NCBI GenBank assembly: GCA_031552405.1
Contig: JAVBMN010000018.1
Location: 62,001 to 126,000, forward strand
Origin: UBA1794 sp031552405
Lineage (GTDB): Bacteria > Bacteroidota > Bacteroidia > Bacteroidales > Bacteroidaceae
Reading direction: 5' to 3'
DNA length: 64,000 bases
Shown in pieces: positions 49,185 to 57,630 of the stretch; position 1 is the first letter of the stretch, and every line of letters starts with the position of its first letter. A model generated the notes under the pieces. It was not told where the DNA came from, ran no database searches, and saw only the letters and a list, made by a program, of their open reading frames with translations. Both the position numbers and the translations under genes were made by a program.

Positions 49185-51137
49185 ATGATTGGTGTCAGAA
49201 AACTGGATTGGTTTGTGACGAAGAGTTATTTTCTGCTCTTCTGCGGCTCCTTTTTCTTTTGCCTGTTCCTGTTTATCATGCAGTTTCTGTGGCGCTACTT
49301 GGAAGATCTGGTAGGTAAGGGGCTCAGTATAGAGGTTTTAGGAGAGTTCTTCTTTTGGGCAAGCCTTACACTCATACCACAAACCCTGCCGTTGGCTATC
49401 CTCTTTGCTGCGCTGATGACCTTTGGTAACTTGGGGGAAAAGTTTGAACTCACGGCAATGAAAGCTGCCGGAGTATCCTTGTTACGTATCACTCGTCCAT
49501 TGATCTTTCTAACTCTTTTCTCCTGTGGAGTGTCTTTCTATTTCCAGAATGTGACGGGACCTTATGCACAGGTAAAGCTGTGGACATTACTCCTCTCCAT
49601 GCGCCAGACTTCGCCCGAGCTGGAAATACCCGAGGGTTCCTTCTACGACCAGATACCGGGATATAACCTGTATATCAAGAAGAAAAACCCTGCAAACGGA
49701 ATGTTGTACGACGTGATGATATACACCTTTGCCGATGGGTTTGCTAATGCCCGTATTATCGTGTCTGATTCAGCCAAGCTCAGCGTAACGGGTGATAAGA
49801 AATACCTGCAATTGGAATTCTATCAGGGAGAGATGTTCGAGAATTTGCAGTCGCAGATGAACATGCAACTCCACAATGTGCCCTACCGCAGGGAGATGTT
49901 TAGTTATAAAAAGACCCTTATCGAGTTTAATACTGACTTCGAGAAGATGGATGAAGGCTTCATGAGGAAGCAGTACATGAGTAAAAACATGTTTCAATTG
50001 CAGTACTCCATCGACTCGCTCAATCTGGAGATTGACAGCATGGGGAAGGCGTTGTATGCCGATGTCAGTCGCACATTATACCATCCCGTATCTATCAGTA
50101 AAGAAGATTCTATAAAGTTGAAAAAGAGCCGGCTGGCCAGCATCAACATAGACAGTCTGTTTAGGGTTGCTTCGCAAGGGCAGCAGGAGCGCTACATCGC
50201 CAATGCCAAATCGGAGGTACTCAGCGCCGACTGGAACTTCCGCGGTCTGATGGTATCCGACACGCAACGATTTATGCGCTATCACCAGATAGAGTGGCAT
50301 AAAAAGATAGCGCTGTCAGTATCCTGTCTCATTTTCCTCCTCATTGCTGCTCCGCTGGGGAGTATCATCCGTAAGGGGGGCTTCGGAACCCCTATGGTGA
50401 TATGTTCTGTATTGTATGTAGTCTATCTGATACTGGATACCACCGGGCAGAAGATGGGTAAAGAGGGGATCTGGGAACCTTGGATGGGTACGTGGTTCAG
50501 CTCCTTCGTATTGGCACCGGTGGCCGTTTTCATCACTTATAAGGCTAACAATGATTCGGTGGTATTTAACCCCGACCTGTACGTCAACTTGCTGAAGCGT
50601 ATAGCCGGCATACGTGATAAACGCCACATTTTCAAGAAAGAAGTAATCATAGAAGATCCCGACTATCCGGCGCTGGATGATATGTTGCCCCGCTTGGCAC
50701 AGTTCAGCGAGGAATACCTGGTCGGCCACCGCCTCATGCGACTGCCCAACTACTTCACTTTGTGGATCAATCGTGGGCACGACGAAGAAATGATCGTCAT
50801 CCGCGACTTCATGGAAGAAATTGTGGAGCAGCTCAACAATAGCAAAGACCCGGTTGTGCTGGACAAGCTCAACAGCTACCCCATCGTATCAGCAAATGCT
50901 CATCGCTGCCCCTTTAACCGTGGCTGGCTGAACATCCTTATCGGAGTACTCGTCCCTGTAGGGTTGTTCTTCTACTTCCGCATCTGGCGCTACCGCATCC
51001 GCCTGTATAAAGACCTGAAACAAACAATTGCCACCAGCCGTGAGCTGATGCCCTATATTCACCAGGCCGCCTACCCCGGCCCGGCAGAGGAAAACCTCCC
51101 TGCTGCTGAAAATACTACAAAAGAATGGAAGAAATGA
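49185..51137 (+). CDS. LptF/LptG (YjgP/YjgQ) family permease
   Basis: The 650-residue inner-membrane protein has three N-terminal helices (about 13-38, 53-80, 100-122), a periplasmic beta-jellyroll, and further helices from about 370 including A-A-P-L-G-S-I-I-R-K-G-G-F-G. A long C-terminal extension (about 465-650) has one more hydrophobic segment near 582-602. LptF and LptG extract lipopolysaccharide to the Lpt bridge. It is almost twice the length of the E. coli proteins because of this extension, a layout I recall in other Bacteroidota. ribBA overlaps its stop codon. Confidence 0.87.
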   Translation: MIGVRKLDWFVTKSYFLLFCGSFFFCLFLFIMQFLWRYLEDLVGKGLSIEVLGEFFFWASLTLIPQTLPLAILFAALMTFGNLGEKFELTAMKAAGVSLLRITRPLIFLTLFSCGVSFYFQNVTGPYAQVKLWTLLLSMRQTSPELEIPEGSFYDQIPGYNLYIKKKNPANGMLYDVMIYTFADGFANARIIVSDSAKLSVTGDKKYLQLEFYQGEMFENLQSQMNMQLHNVPYRREMFSYKKTLIEFNTDFEKMDEGFMRKQYMSKNMFQLQYSIDSLNLEIDSMGKALYADVSRTLYHPVSISKEDSIKLKKSRLASINIDSLFRVASQGQQERYIANAKSEVLSADWNFRGLMVSDTQRFMRYHQIEWHKKIALSVSCLIFLLIAAPLGSIIRKGGFGTPMVICSVLYVVYLILDTTGQKMGKEGIWEPWMGTWFSSFVLAPVAVFITYKANNDSVVFNPDLYVNLLKRIAGIRDKRHIFKKEVIIEDPDYPALDDMLPRLAQFSEEYLVGHRLMRLPNYFTLWINRGHDEEMIVIRDFMEEIVEQLNNSKDPVVLDKLNSYPIVSANAHRCPFNRGWLNILIGVLVPVGLFFYFRIWRYRIRLYKDLKQTIATSRELMPYIHQAAYPGPAEENLPAAENTTKEWKK

Positions 51138-52339
51138 AATTAAATACAATTGATGAAGCCATTCACGACTTTCGTGAAGGTAAATTCGTGATCGTAATAG
51201 ATGACGAAGATCGTGAGAATGAAGGCGATTTCATCATTGCCGCCGAGAAGATAACCCCTGAGGATGTGAACTTCATGCTGACATACGGACGTGGAGTACT
51301 TTGTGCTCCCATTACCCTGACGCGGTGTCAGGAGCTGGAGCTGGAGCATCAGGTGAATACCAACACCTCTATTCTGGGTACCCCCTTTACCGTGACTGTG
51401 GATAAGCTGGAAGGCTGCACCACCGGGGTGTCTGCCCATGACCGTGCCGCTACGATCCAGGCGCTGGCCGACCCCACTTCTGTCCCCTCTACTTTCGGTA
51501 AACCGGGACATATCAGCCCCCTCTACGCGCAGGAAAAAGGAGTGTTGAAACGCGCCGGACATACCGAGGCGGCCGTAGACATGGCCCGCTTGGCCGGATT
51601 GCAACCCGCTGCCGCCCTCATTGAAATAATGAACGAAGATGGCACCATGGCTCGTTTGCCCGAATTGCATGAGATAGCCCGTACACATGATATGAAGATC
51701 ATCACTATCCGCGATCTTATCGCCTATCGTCTCAAACAAGAGTCCCTCACCGAGAAAGGTGTGGAGGTAGATATGCCCACGGAATATGGCCACTTTCGCC
51801 TCATTCCCTTCCGTCAGCTCAGCAATGGACTGGAACACATGGCCCTCATCAAGGGCACCTGGGAAGAGGACGAGCCCATCTTGGTGCGCGTGCATTCCTC
51901 GTGCGCCACAGGCGATATACTGGGATCCTGCCGTTGCGAGTGCGGTGAACAGCTGCACAAAGCCATGCAAGAAATAGAGAAAGCCGGAAAAGGCGCCGTC
52001 GTGTACCTCAACCAGGAAGGGCGCGGCATTGGCCTGATGAACAAGATCAAAGCCTATAAACTGCAGGAAGAAGGGTACGATACGGTAGATGCCAACATAC
52101 ACTTGGGCTTTGATGCCGACGAGCGCGACTACGGTGTAGGTGCCGAAATACTACGCGGTATCGGCGTACGCAAGATGCGTCTGCTTACCAACAACCCCGT
52201 GAAGCGTATCGGTCTGGAAGCCTACGGCCTGCAGATCGTAGAAAATATCCCCATCGAAATCACGCCAAACCCCTATAATGAGCGCTACCTGCTCACCAAG
52301 AAAGAGCGTATGGGACACACCCTGCATTTCAACAAATAA
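51134..52339 (+). CDS. ribBA: Bifunctional 3,4-dihydroxy-2-butanone-4-phosphate synthase / GTP cyclohydrolase II
   Basis: The RibB half (about residues 1-205) shows D-D-E-D-R-E-N-E-G-D and the RibA half (about 205-400) shows the zinc cysteines in C-A-T-G-D-I-L-G-S-C-R-C-E-C-G, giving both entry reactions of riboflavin synthesis. The start at 51134 uses an ATGA overlap with the permease stop; an ATG at 51125 would add three residues. No FMN riboswitch is visible because the gene begins inside the preceding gene. Confidence 0.95.
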   Translation: MKLNTIDEAIHDFREGKFVIVIDDEDRENEGDFIIAAEKITPEDVNFMLTYGRGVLCAPITLTRCQELELEHQVNTNTSILGTPFTVTVDKLEGCTTGVSAHDRAATIQALADPTSVPSTFGKPGHISPLYAQEKGVLKRAGHTEAAVDMARLAGLQPAAALIEIMNEDGTMARLPELHEIARTHDMKIITIRDLIAYRLKQESLTEKGVEVDMPTEYGHFRLIPFRQLSNGLEHMALIKGTWEEDEPILVRVHSSCATGDILGSCRCECGEQLHKAMQEIEKAGKGAVVYLNQEGRGIGLMNKIKAYKLQEEGYDTVDANIHLGFDADERDYGVGAEILRGIGVRKMRLLTNNPVKRIGLEAYGLQIVENIPIEITPNPYNERYLLTKKERMGHTLHFNK

Positions 52340-52364
52340 TCTAAATTATAAAATAAAAAAGAAT

Positions 52365-53558
52365 ATGAGTCAACTATCAAACCGTTTGAACAGCCTGTCT
52401 CCTTCCGAGACTTTGGCCATGTCGCAAAAGAGCAGTGAACTGGCTGCCCAAGGTATCAATGTGATCAACCTGAGCGTGGGTGAGCCCGATTTTAATACCC
52501 CCGACCACATCAAGGAAGCCGCCAAGAAGGCTGTAGATGCCAACTTCTCGCGTTACTCACCCGTACCCGGATACCCCGGCCTGCGTAACGCCATCGTAGC
52601 AAAGCTGAAGAATGAGAACGGACTGGAGTATACCGCTGCACAGATTTCTTGTGCCAATGGTGCAAAGCAGTCGGTATGTAATGTCATCATGACCCTCATC
52701 GGCCAGGGCGACGAGGTAATCATCCCTGCTCCCTACTGGGTTAGCTACCCCGAAATGGTGAAGCTGGCCGACGGTACCCCCGTAAGCATCTCGGCCGGTA
52801 TTGAGCAGGACTTTAAGATCACTCCCGCCCAGCTTGAAGCAGCTATCACCCCAAAGACTAAGGCGCTGATTCTTTGTTCACCCTCCAACCCCACCGGATC
52901 TGTGTACACCAAAGAAGAGCTGGCCGGACTGGCTGCTGTACTGGCCAAATACCCGCAGGTTATCATCATTGCCGATGAGATCTACGAGCACATTACTTAC
53001 ATGGGCAAGCACGAAAGCATCGCGCAGTTCCCCGAGGTAAAAGACCGTGTAGTCATCATAAACGGCGTATCCAAAGCATACGCCATGACAGGATGGAGAA
53101 TTGGTTTCATTGCTGGTCCGCAGTGGGTCGTATCTGCCTGCAACACTCTTCAGGGGCAGTACACCTCGGGCCCTTGTTCTGTATCGCAGAAAGCTGCTGA
53201 GGCTGCTTATACCGGTACTCAAGAACCAGTAAAGGAAATGCAACAGGCCTTCCAGCGTCGTCGCGACTTGATCGTGAAGTTGGCTCAGACCGTGCCCGGA
53301 TTTGAAGTAAACGTACCTCAGGGTGCCTTTTATCTCTTCCCCAAGTGTGATTCTTACTTCGGCAAATCCTTCAACGGACGTGCCATCAATAATGCGGGCG
53401 ACCTGGCCATGTATCTCCTCGAAGAAGGCCATGTAGCCTGTGTGGGCGGTGCCGCCTTCGGCGCTCCTGAGTGCATTCGTATGAGTTACGCTACCTCCGA
53501 CGAGAACATCGTTGAGGCTATGAACCGCATCAAAGAAGCATTGGCTAAGCTGGCATAA
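52365..53558 (+). CDS. aspC: Class I/II pyridoxal-phosphate aminotransferase, aspartate aminotransferase type
   Basis: The start at 52365 (M-S-Q-L-S-N-R-L) gives 397 residues; the frame is open further upstream but inside ribBA. The fold-type I pattern is complete: N-L-S-V-G-E-P-D-F at the N-terminus, S-P-S-N-P-T-G, and the Schiff-base lysine K237 in S-K-A-Y-A-M-T-G-W-R. Sequence type agrees with subgroup I-gamma aspartate aminotransferases. It may belong to the ribBA transcript (25 bp gap). Confidence 0.92.
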   Translation: MSQLSNRLNSLSPSETLAMSQKSSELAAQGINVINLSVGEPDFNTPDHIKEAAKKAVDANFSRYSPVPGYPGLRNAIVAKLKNENGLEYTAAQISCANGAKQSVCNVIMTLIGQGDEVIIPAPYWVSYPEMVKLADGTPVSISAGIEQDFKITPAQLEAAITPKTKALILCSPSNPTGSVYTKEELAGLAAVLAKYPQVIIIADEIYEHITYMGKHESIAQFPEVKDRVVIINGVSKAYAMTGWRIGFIAGPQWVVSACNTLQGQYTSGPCSVSQKAAEAAYTGTQEPVKEMQQAFQRRRDLIVKLAQTVPGFEVNVPQGAFYLFPKCDSYFGKSFNGRAINNAGDLAMYLLEEGHVACVGGAAFGAPECIRMSYATSDENIVEAMNRIKEALAKLA

Positions 53559-53584
53559 CACCCTGCTTATTTCATTACTATATG

Positions 53585-53624
53585 CCGTGGGGCAATCTTC
53601 CTGGGAAGGAAGGTTGCCCCACGG
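53585..53624. terminator. Hairpin between aminotransferase and acetyltransferase genes
   Basis: A 17-bp stem (CCGTGGGGCAATCTTCC at 53585-53601 with 53608-53624, one wobble) separates convergent genes. T tracts are short. Confidence 0.75.
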
Positions 53625-53664
53625 TGGTTTACTATCGAAAAGAAGATGATGCGCTTTGTTGGCG

Positions 53665-54291
53665 TCAGGTATTTTTAACCGACACGCTTCCTTCCTGCAG
53701 GGAGTATTCCTCGCCGCTTTCCGGGCAGCGAGCCGTTCCGGTTTCGTCAAACTGCAGCGGGCAGCCGCGGCGACTTACCCATCCTGCTTGTCGGGCAGGG
53801 CATCCGGTAAAGAGGGCATAGGGAGGTACATCTGTAGTAACCACGGCCCCGGCGCCTACCAAGGCATACTGGCCGATGGTGTGGCCGCACAGAATGGTGG
53901 CATTGGCACCAATAGTGGCTCCGCGCCGGATCAGGGTAGGGTGAAATTCCGTTTTCCGTTCCACGAAGGCGCGTGGATTCAGTACATTTGTAAAGACGCA
54001 GGAAGGGCCTAGGAACACGTCGTCCTCACACACTACGCCTGTGTATAGTGATACATTATTCTGTACTTTGCAACCCGTTCCCAGAACAACCTCCGCACCG
54101 ATAAACACATTCTGGCCAATGATGCAGCCCTCTCCAAGGGTACTTCCCGCCATCAGGTGTGAGTAATGCCACACCTTGCACCCTCCGCCTATCCGGCACC
54201 CTTCATCTATGGTAGCGGTAGGGTGGATGAAGGGAGCATTTGCTCCTGTTGTTCCGAGAGTGTTTTTTTTATCTTCTTGCGGCAAATTCAT
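53665..54291 (-). CDS. Left-handed beta-helix sugar N-acetyltransferase (WbpD/WlbB-like)
   Basis: The 208-residue protein consists of hexapeptide repeats forming a left-handed beta-helix, with N-P-R-A-F-V-E-R-K and the C-terminal G-C-P-A-R-Q-A-G-W-V-S-R segment characteristic of WbpD/WlbB enzymes that acetylate a 3-amino sugar nucleotide. A short tail with two cysteines (C-P-L and C-P-E-S-G) follows, as in relatives. It is the last gene of the rmlA-rmlB-aminotransferase-acetyltransferase cluster, overlapping the aminotransferase gene by 23 bp. Confidence 0.83.
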   Translation of the reverse strand: MNLPQEDKKNTLGTTGANAPFIHPTATIDEGCRIGGGCKVWHYSHLMAGSTLGEGCIIGQNVFIGAEVVLGTGCKVQNNVSLYTGVVCEDDVFLGPSCVFTNVLNPRAFVERKTEFHPTLIRRGATIGANATILCGHTIGQYALVGAGAVVTTDVPPYALFTGCPARQAGWVSRRGCPLQFDETGTARCPESGEEYSLQEGSVSVKNT

Positions 54292-55393
54292 GGATCTTAT
54301 CTATTATATAGTGAGAGGTATCTGTATCCAGCTCGGTATGTATGGGCAGTGAAAGTACTTCCTTACAGAGGCGTTGGCTCACGGGAAAGGCTTCCGGATC
54401 CGCACAATAGGCAGAAAACGCCTGTTGGCGGTGCAGGGGAAGGGGGTAATAAACCATGGAAGGTATGCCCTGTTCCTTCAGATAAGCAGCCAGCTCGTCC
54501 CGCAGCCCATTTCCCACTTGCAGGGTGTACTGGTTGTAGGTATGGCGGTATCCTTCCTGAGCGTAAGGCGTTTGTATCCAGGGGATGTCCTGCAGGCCCT
54601 GGTCATAGCGCGCAGCGGCTTGACGCCGTGCGTCAATGTAAGAATCCAGATGGCGCAGTTTTACCCGGAGGATGGCGGCCTGGATGGCGTCCAAGCGGGA
54701 GTTGCAGCCTACCACTTCGTGATGGTATTTCTTGCTTTGTCCGTGGCGGGCGATGCGCAGGGCGCGTTCGGCCAGTGTATCATCAGGGGTGCTGATGGCT
54801 CCGCCATCGCCCATGCAACCTAGGTTTTTGGAGGGGAAGAAGGAGGTGCAGCTTAGCAGGCTCTCAGTTCCGGTGAGCTGTTCTCCGCCTTCAGTGGGAT
54901 AGGAGGCGCCGAGCGATTGGGCATTGTCTTCAATGACACACAGGTTGTGGTGGCGTGCGGCGGTATGGATTTCTTCCATCCGGCAGCTCTGCCCAAACAG
55001 ATGTACGGGGATTACGGCCCGTGTGCGCGGCGTTACAGCCTGCTCAATGAGCGATGCGGTGAGGTTAAAGGTGCGTGGATCTACGTCTGTCATTACAGGG
55101 ATCAGTCCCAGCAGGGCAATGGCCTCGGCGGAGGCTACGTAGGTAAAGGTGGGTACGATGACCTCGTCGCCGGGCTTCAGTCCGGCAGCCATCAAAGATA
55201 TCTGCAGGGCATCCGTACCGTTGGCCACGGGGATTACGTGTTTCACGCGGAGCCATCCGGCCAGTTCGGTGGCAAAGGCTTCCACCTCCGGGCCTCCGAT
55301 AAATGTACACGACTCCATTACCCGGAGGATGGAGTCGTGTAATTCTGTGCGGATCTTCTCGTGCTGGCTCCGCAGATCCACCATTGGGATCAT
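54269..55393 (-). CDS. DegT/DnrJ/EryC1 sugar aminotransferase (WbpE-like)
   Basis: The 374-residue PLP enzyme starts M-I-P-M-V-D-L and shows F-I-G-G-P-E-V, N-G-T-D-A-L, and E-D-N-A-Q-S-L-G-A, all standard for sugar 3- or 4-aminotransferases. The PLP lysine lies in F-F-P-S-K-N-L-G. It would aminate a keto-sugar nucleotide whose product the adjacent acetyltransferase acetylates. The beginning resembles WbpE/WlbC, which act on UDP-3-keto-glucuronic acid derivatives. It overlaps the rmlB gene by 4 bp (ATGA). Confidence 0.87.
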   Translation of the reverse strand: MIPMVDLRSQHEKIRTELHDSILRVMESCTFIGGPEVEAFATELAGWLRVKHVIPVANGTDALQISLMAAGLKPGDEVIVPTFTYVASAEAIALLGLIPVMTDVDPRTFNLTASLIEQAVTPRTRAVIPVHLFGQSCRMEEIHTAARHHNLCVIEDNAQSLGASYPTEGGEQLTGTESLLSCTSFFPSKNLGCMGDGGAISTPDDTLAERALRIARHGQSKKYHHEVVGCNSRLDAIQAAILRVKLRHLDSYIDARRQAAARYDQGLQDIPWIQTPYAQEGYRHTYNQYTLQVGNGLRDELAAYLKEQGIPSMVYYPLPLHRQQAFSAYCADPEAFPVSQRLCKEVLSLPIHTELDTDTSHYIIDKIHEFAARR

Positions 55394-56529
55394 CGGCCTG
55401 CGTACATTTGTTCGTAATACTTCTGGTAATCACCACTGGTTACGTCCTCTACCCACTGCTGGTTTTCAAGGTACCAGCGGATGGTTTTCACGATGCCCAC
55501 TTCGAAGCAAGTTTCAGGAAACCAGCCCAGTTCTTCCTTGATCTTGGTGGGGTCAATGGCGTAGCGCTGGTCATGTCCCAGGCGGTCGGCCACGTAGGTG
55601 ATGAGGTCGTTGCTGATCCAGTCGATGCTGATTTCGCCGTTCTCCTTGAGCTCCTTTTTGCGCAGTACGTTGCGGTACTCGGGGTTCTCGGTCATCAATT
55701 GGTGGATGGTGGCGATGGTGAGCTGCACGATATCGATGTTCTTCTTCTCGTTGTGGCCGCCCACGTTATACACCTGTCCTACACGACCTTCGCGTACCAC
55801 GAGGTCGATGGCTTTGCAGTGGTCTTCCACGTAGAGCCAGTCGCGCACGTTGCTTCCGTCACCGTACACCGGAAGTTTCTTTCCTTCCAGTATATTGTTG
55901 ATGATGAGCGGTATGAGCTTTTCTGGGAAGTGGTAGGGGCCGTAGTTGTTGGAGCAGCGGGTAATAGTGGTGGGCATCTTATAGGTGTCCTGATAAGCGC
56001 TCACTACCATGTCCGATCCGGCTTTCGAGGAGCTGTAGGGGCTGTGCGGGCAGATGGGGGTTTCTTCGGTAAAGAATCCCTCTTCGCCCAAGCTTCCGTA
56101 CACCTCATCGGTAGATACCTGGTGGTAGCGCACGCCCTCTTTCCAGGTGGGATATCCGTCTTCGCTTTTCCCGGTTACCCAGGCGCGGCGGGCGGCATCC
56201 AGCAGGTTTTGTGTACCCAGGATGTTGGTGATGAGGAAGAGTTGCGGGTTTTCGATACTACGGTCTACGTGGCTTTCGGCAGCGAAGTTCACTACATAGT
56301 CAAACTGATATTTGACAAACAGTTCATCGGCCAGTTGGCGGTCGCAGATATCGCCCTTTACAAAGAAGCAGCGATTGTTGTCAATATCGCCCACAATGGT
56401 ACCAAGGTTTCCGGCGTAGGTCAGTGCATCGAGGATTACCACGCGGATATCGGTATGTTTGGCAAGGATGTATTTAATATAATTGGCGCCGATAAATCCG
56501 GCGGCTCCTGTGACAAGATAAGTCTTCAT
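55390..56529 (-). CDS. rfbB: dTDP-glucose 4,6-dehydratase
   Basis: The 379-residue extended short-chain dehydrogenase has the NAD motif G-A-A-G-F-I-G at about 7-13, T-D-E-V-Y-G with catalytic acid residues and Y-S-S-S-K with catalytic Tyr/Lys. It converts dTDP-glucose to dTDP-4-keto-6-deoxyglucose. It follows rfbA by 21 bp. It is somewhat longer than the 350-361 residues usual for RmlB. Confidence 0.93.
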   Translation of the reverse strand: MKTYLVTGAAGFIGANYIKYILAKHTDIRVVILDALTYAGNLGTIVGDIDNNRCFFVKGDICDRQLADELFVKYQFDYVVNFAAESHVDRSIENPQLFLITNILGTQNLLDAARRAWVTGKSEDGYPTWKEGVRYHQVSTDEVYGSLGEEGFFTEETPICPHSPYSSSKAGSDMVVSAYQDTYKMPTTITRCSNNYGPYHFPEKLIPLIINNILEGKKLPVYGDGSNVRDWLYVEDHCKAIDLVVREGRVGQVYNVGGHNEKKNIDIVQLTIATIHQLMTENPEYRNVLRKKELKENGEISIDWISNDLITYVADRLGHDQRYAIDPTKIKEELGWFPETCFEVGIVKTIRWYLENQQWVEDVTSGDYQKYYEQMYAGR

Positions 56530-56550
56530 TTTTGTTTTGGGGTTAGTGGG

Positions 56551-57426
56551 TTAGTTGTTTTTTTCCTCTATGAGGCTGAGGATGTATTGTCCGTAGTTGG
56601 TTTTTTCGAGCTGGCTTCCCAAGGCAGCGAGCTGCTCATCGGTGATCCAGCCATTGCGCCAAGCTATCTCCTCGATGCAGCTGATGTAGAATCCTTGGCG
56701 GTTCTGGATGGTGGCTACGTAGTCGCCGGCTTCCAGCAAACTGTCACAGTTGCCGGTATCAAGCCAGGCAAACCCGCGCCCGAAGAGTTCCACCTGCAGG
56801 GTGCCTTCTTCCAGGTATACCTTGTTGAGGTCGGTTATTTCATATTCCCCACGGGCAGAGGGTTTCAGTGCCGCAGCTTTCGCCGTAACTGAAGAGTCGT
56901 AGAAGTAGAGGCCCGGAACGGCATAGTTGCTTTTAGGTTTAGTTGGTTTCTCCTCCAGGGAGAGTACGTGTCCGGTTTCGTCAAACTCCACTACGCCATA
57001 CGCGCGGGGATCTTTTACATAGTATCCAAAGATGCATGCGCCTTTATCAATAGCAGCCGCACGTTTCAGCATCTTGGAGAATCCTTGTCCATAAAACATA
57101 TTGTCACCCAATATCAGGCAACCAGGCTCACCATTCAGAAACTCGGCACCCAGTACAAAGGCCTGCGCCAATCCATTGGGTTGCTCCTGTACTTTGTACT
57201 GAAAGCACATTCCCAGCTCCTCGCCAGTGCCCAGAAGTGCCTCAAACATAGGCAGATCGCGCGGGGTGGAGATAATCAGCACCTCGCGTATTCCGGCCAG
57301 CATCAGCGTGGAGAGCGGGTAATAAATCATCGGCTTATCGTATACCGGCATGATTTGTTTAGAAATTGCTTTGGAAAGCGGATAGAGGCGCGTAGCGCTG
57401 CCTCCGGCAAGAATAATTCCCTTCAT
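56551..57426 (-). CDS. rfbA: Glucose-1-phosphate thymidylyltransferase
   Basis: The 291-residue RmlA shows the nucleotide-binding M-K-G-I-I-L-A-G-G-S-A-T-R-L-Y-P-L and the catalytic K in K-Q-I-M-P-V-Y-D-K-P. It forms dTDP-glucose from dTTP and glucose 1-phosphate. It is the promoter-proximal gene of the sugar cluster. rmlC and rmlD are not in the cluster. Confidence 0.95.
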   Translation of the reverse strand: MKGIILAGGSATRLYPLSKAISKQIMPVYDKPMIYYPLSTLMLAGIREVLIISTPRDLPMFEALLGTGEELGMCFQYKVQEQPNGLAQAFVLGAEFLNGEPGCLILGDNMFYGQGFSKMLKRAAAIDKGACIFGYYVKDPRAYGVVEFDETGHVLSLEEKPTKPKSNYAVPGLYFYDSSVTAKAAALKPSARGEYEITDLNKVYLEEGTLQVELFGRGFAWLDTGNCDSLLEAGDYVATIQNRQGFYISCIEEIAWRNGWITDEQLAALGSQLEKTNYGQYILSLIEEKNN

Positions 57427-57453
57427 TAGAATATCTTTTTCAATTTAAGCGTA

Positions 57454-57484
57454 CAAAATAAGGAAAGTTTTTCCATACGGCAAA
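57454..57484 (-). promoter_or_regulatory. Promoter of the rfbA-rfbB cluster
   Basis: On the minus strand TTTG (57481-57484) and TTATTTTG (57454-57461, one mismatch from the box) are 19 nt apart. Confidence 0.5.
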
Positions 57485-57564
57485 AGATTTACGGAACTAT
57501 TTTACAAGAGGTTGTGCCTTCCGTCCGGTTCTATAGGTTGAAAAATTCGTATCTGCCAATTAAC

Positions 57565-57594
57565 AAAGAGGCTACCCGAGCAGGTAGCCTCTTT
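57565..57594 (-). terminator. Hairpin downstream of the GH128-type gene
   Basis: A perfect 12-bp stem (AAAGAGGCTACC at 57565-57576 with 57583-57594) has a 6-nt loop, 37 bp beyond the stop codon. Confidence 0.7.
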
Positions 57595-57630
57595 ATTGTC
57601 GTTTCAACAGAAACGATGTGCAGGGAAGAT

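Noticed and set aside
51050..51134. FMN riboswitch ahead of ribBA
   Set aside because: The upstream DNA is coding sequence of the permease and shows no RFN-type conserved boxes.
52278..52364. Upstream start for the aminotransferase at 52278
   Set aside because: It would lie within ribBA and add non-homologous residues; the ATG at 52365 gives the normal N-terminus.
55303..56892. A 529-codon plus-strand open frame opposite rfbB and rfbA
   Set aside because: It is the complement of two clear sugar-nucleotide genes with valine- and glycine-rich composition and no recognisable motif.
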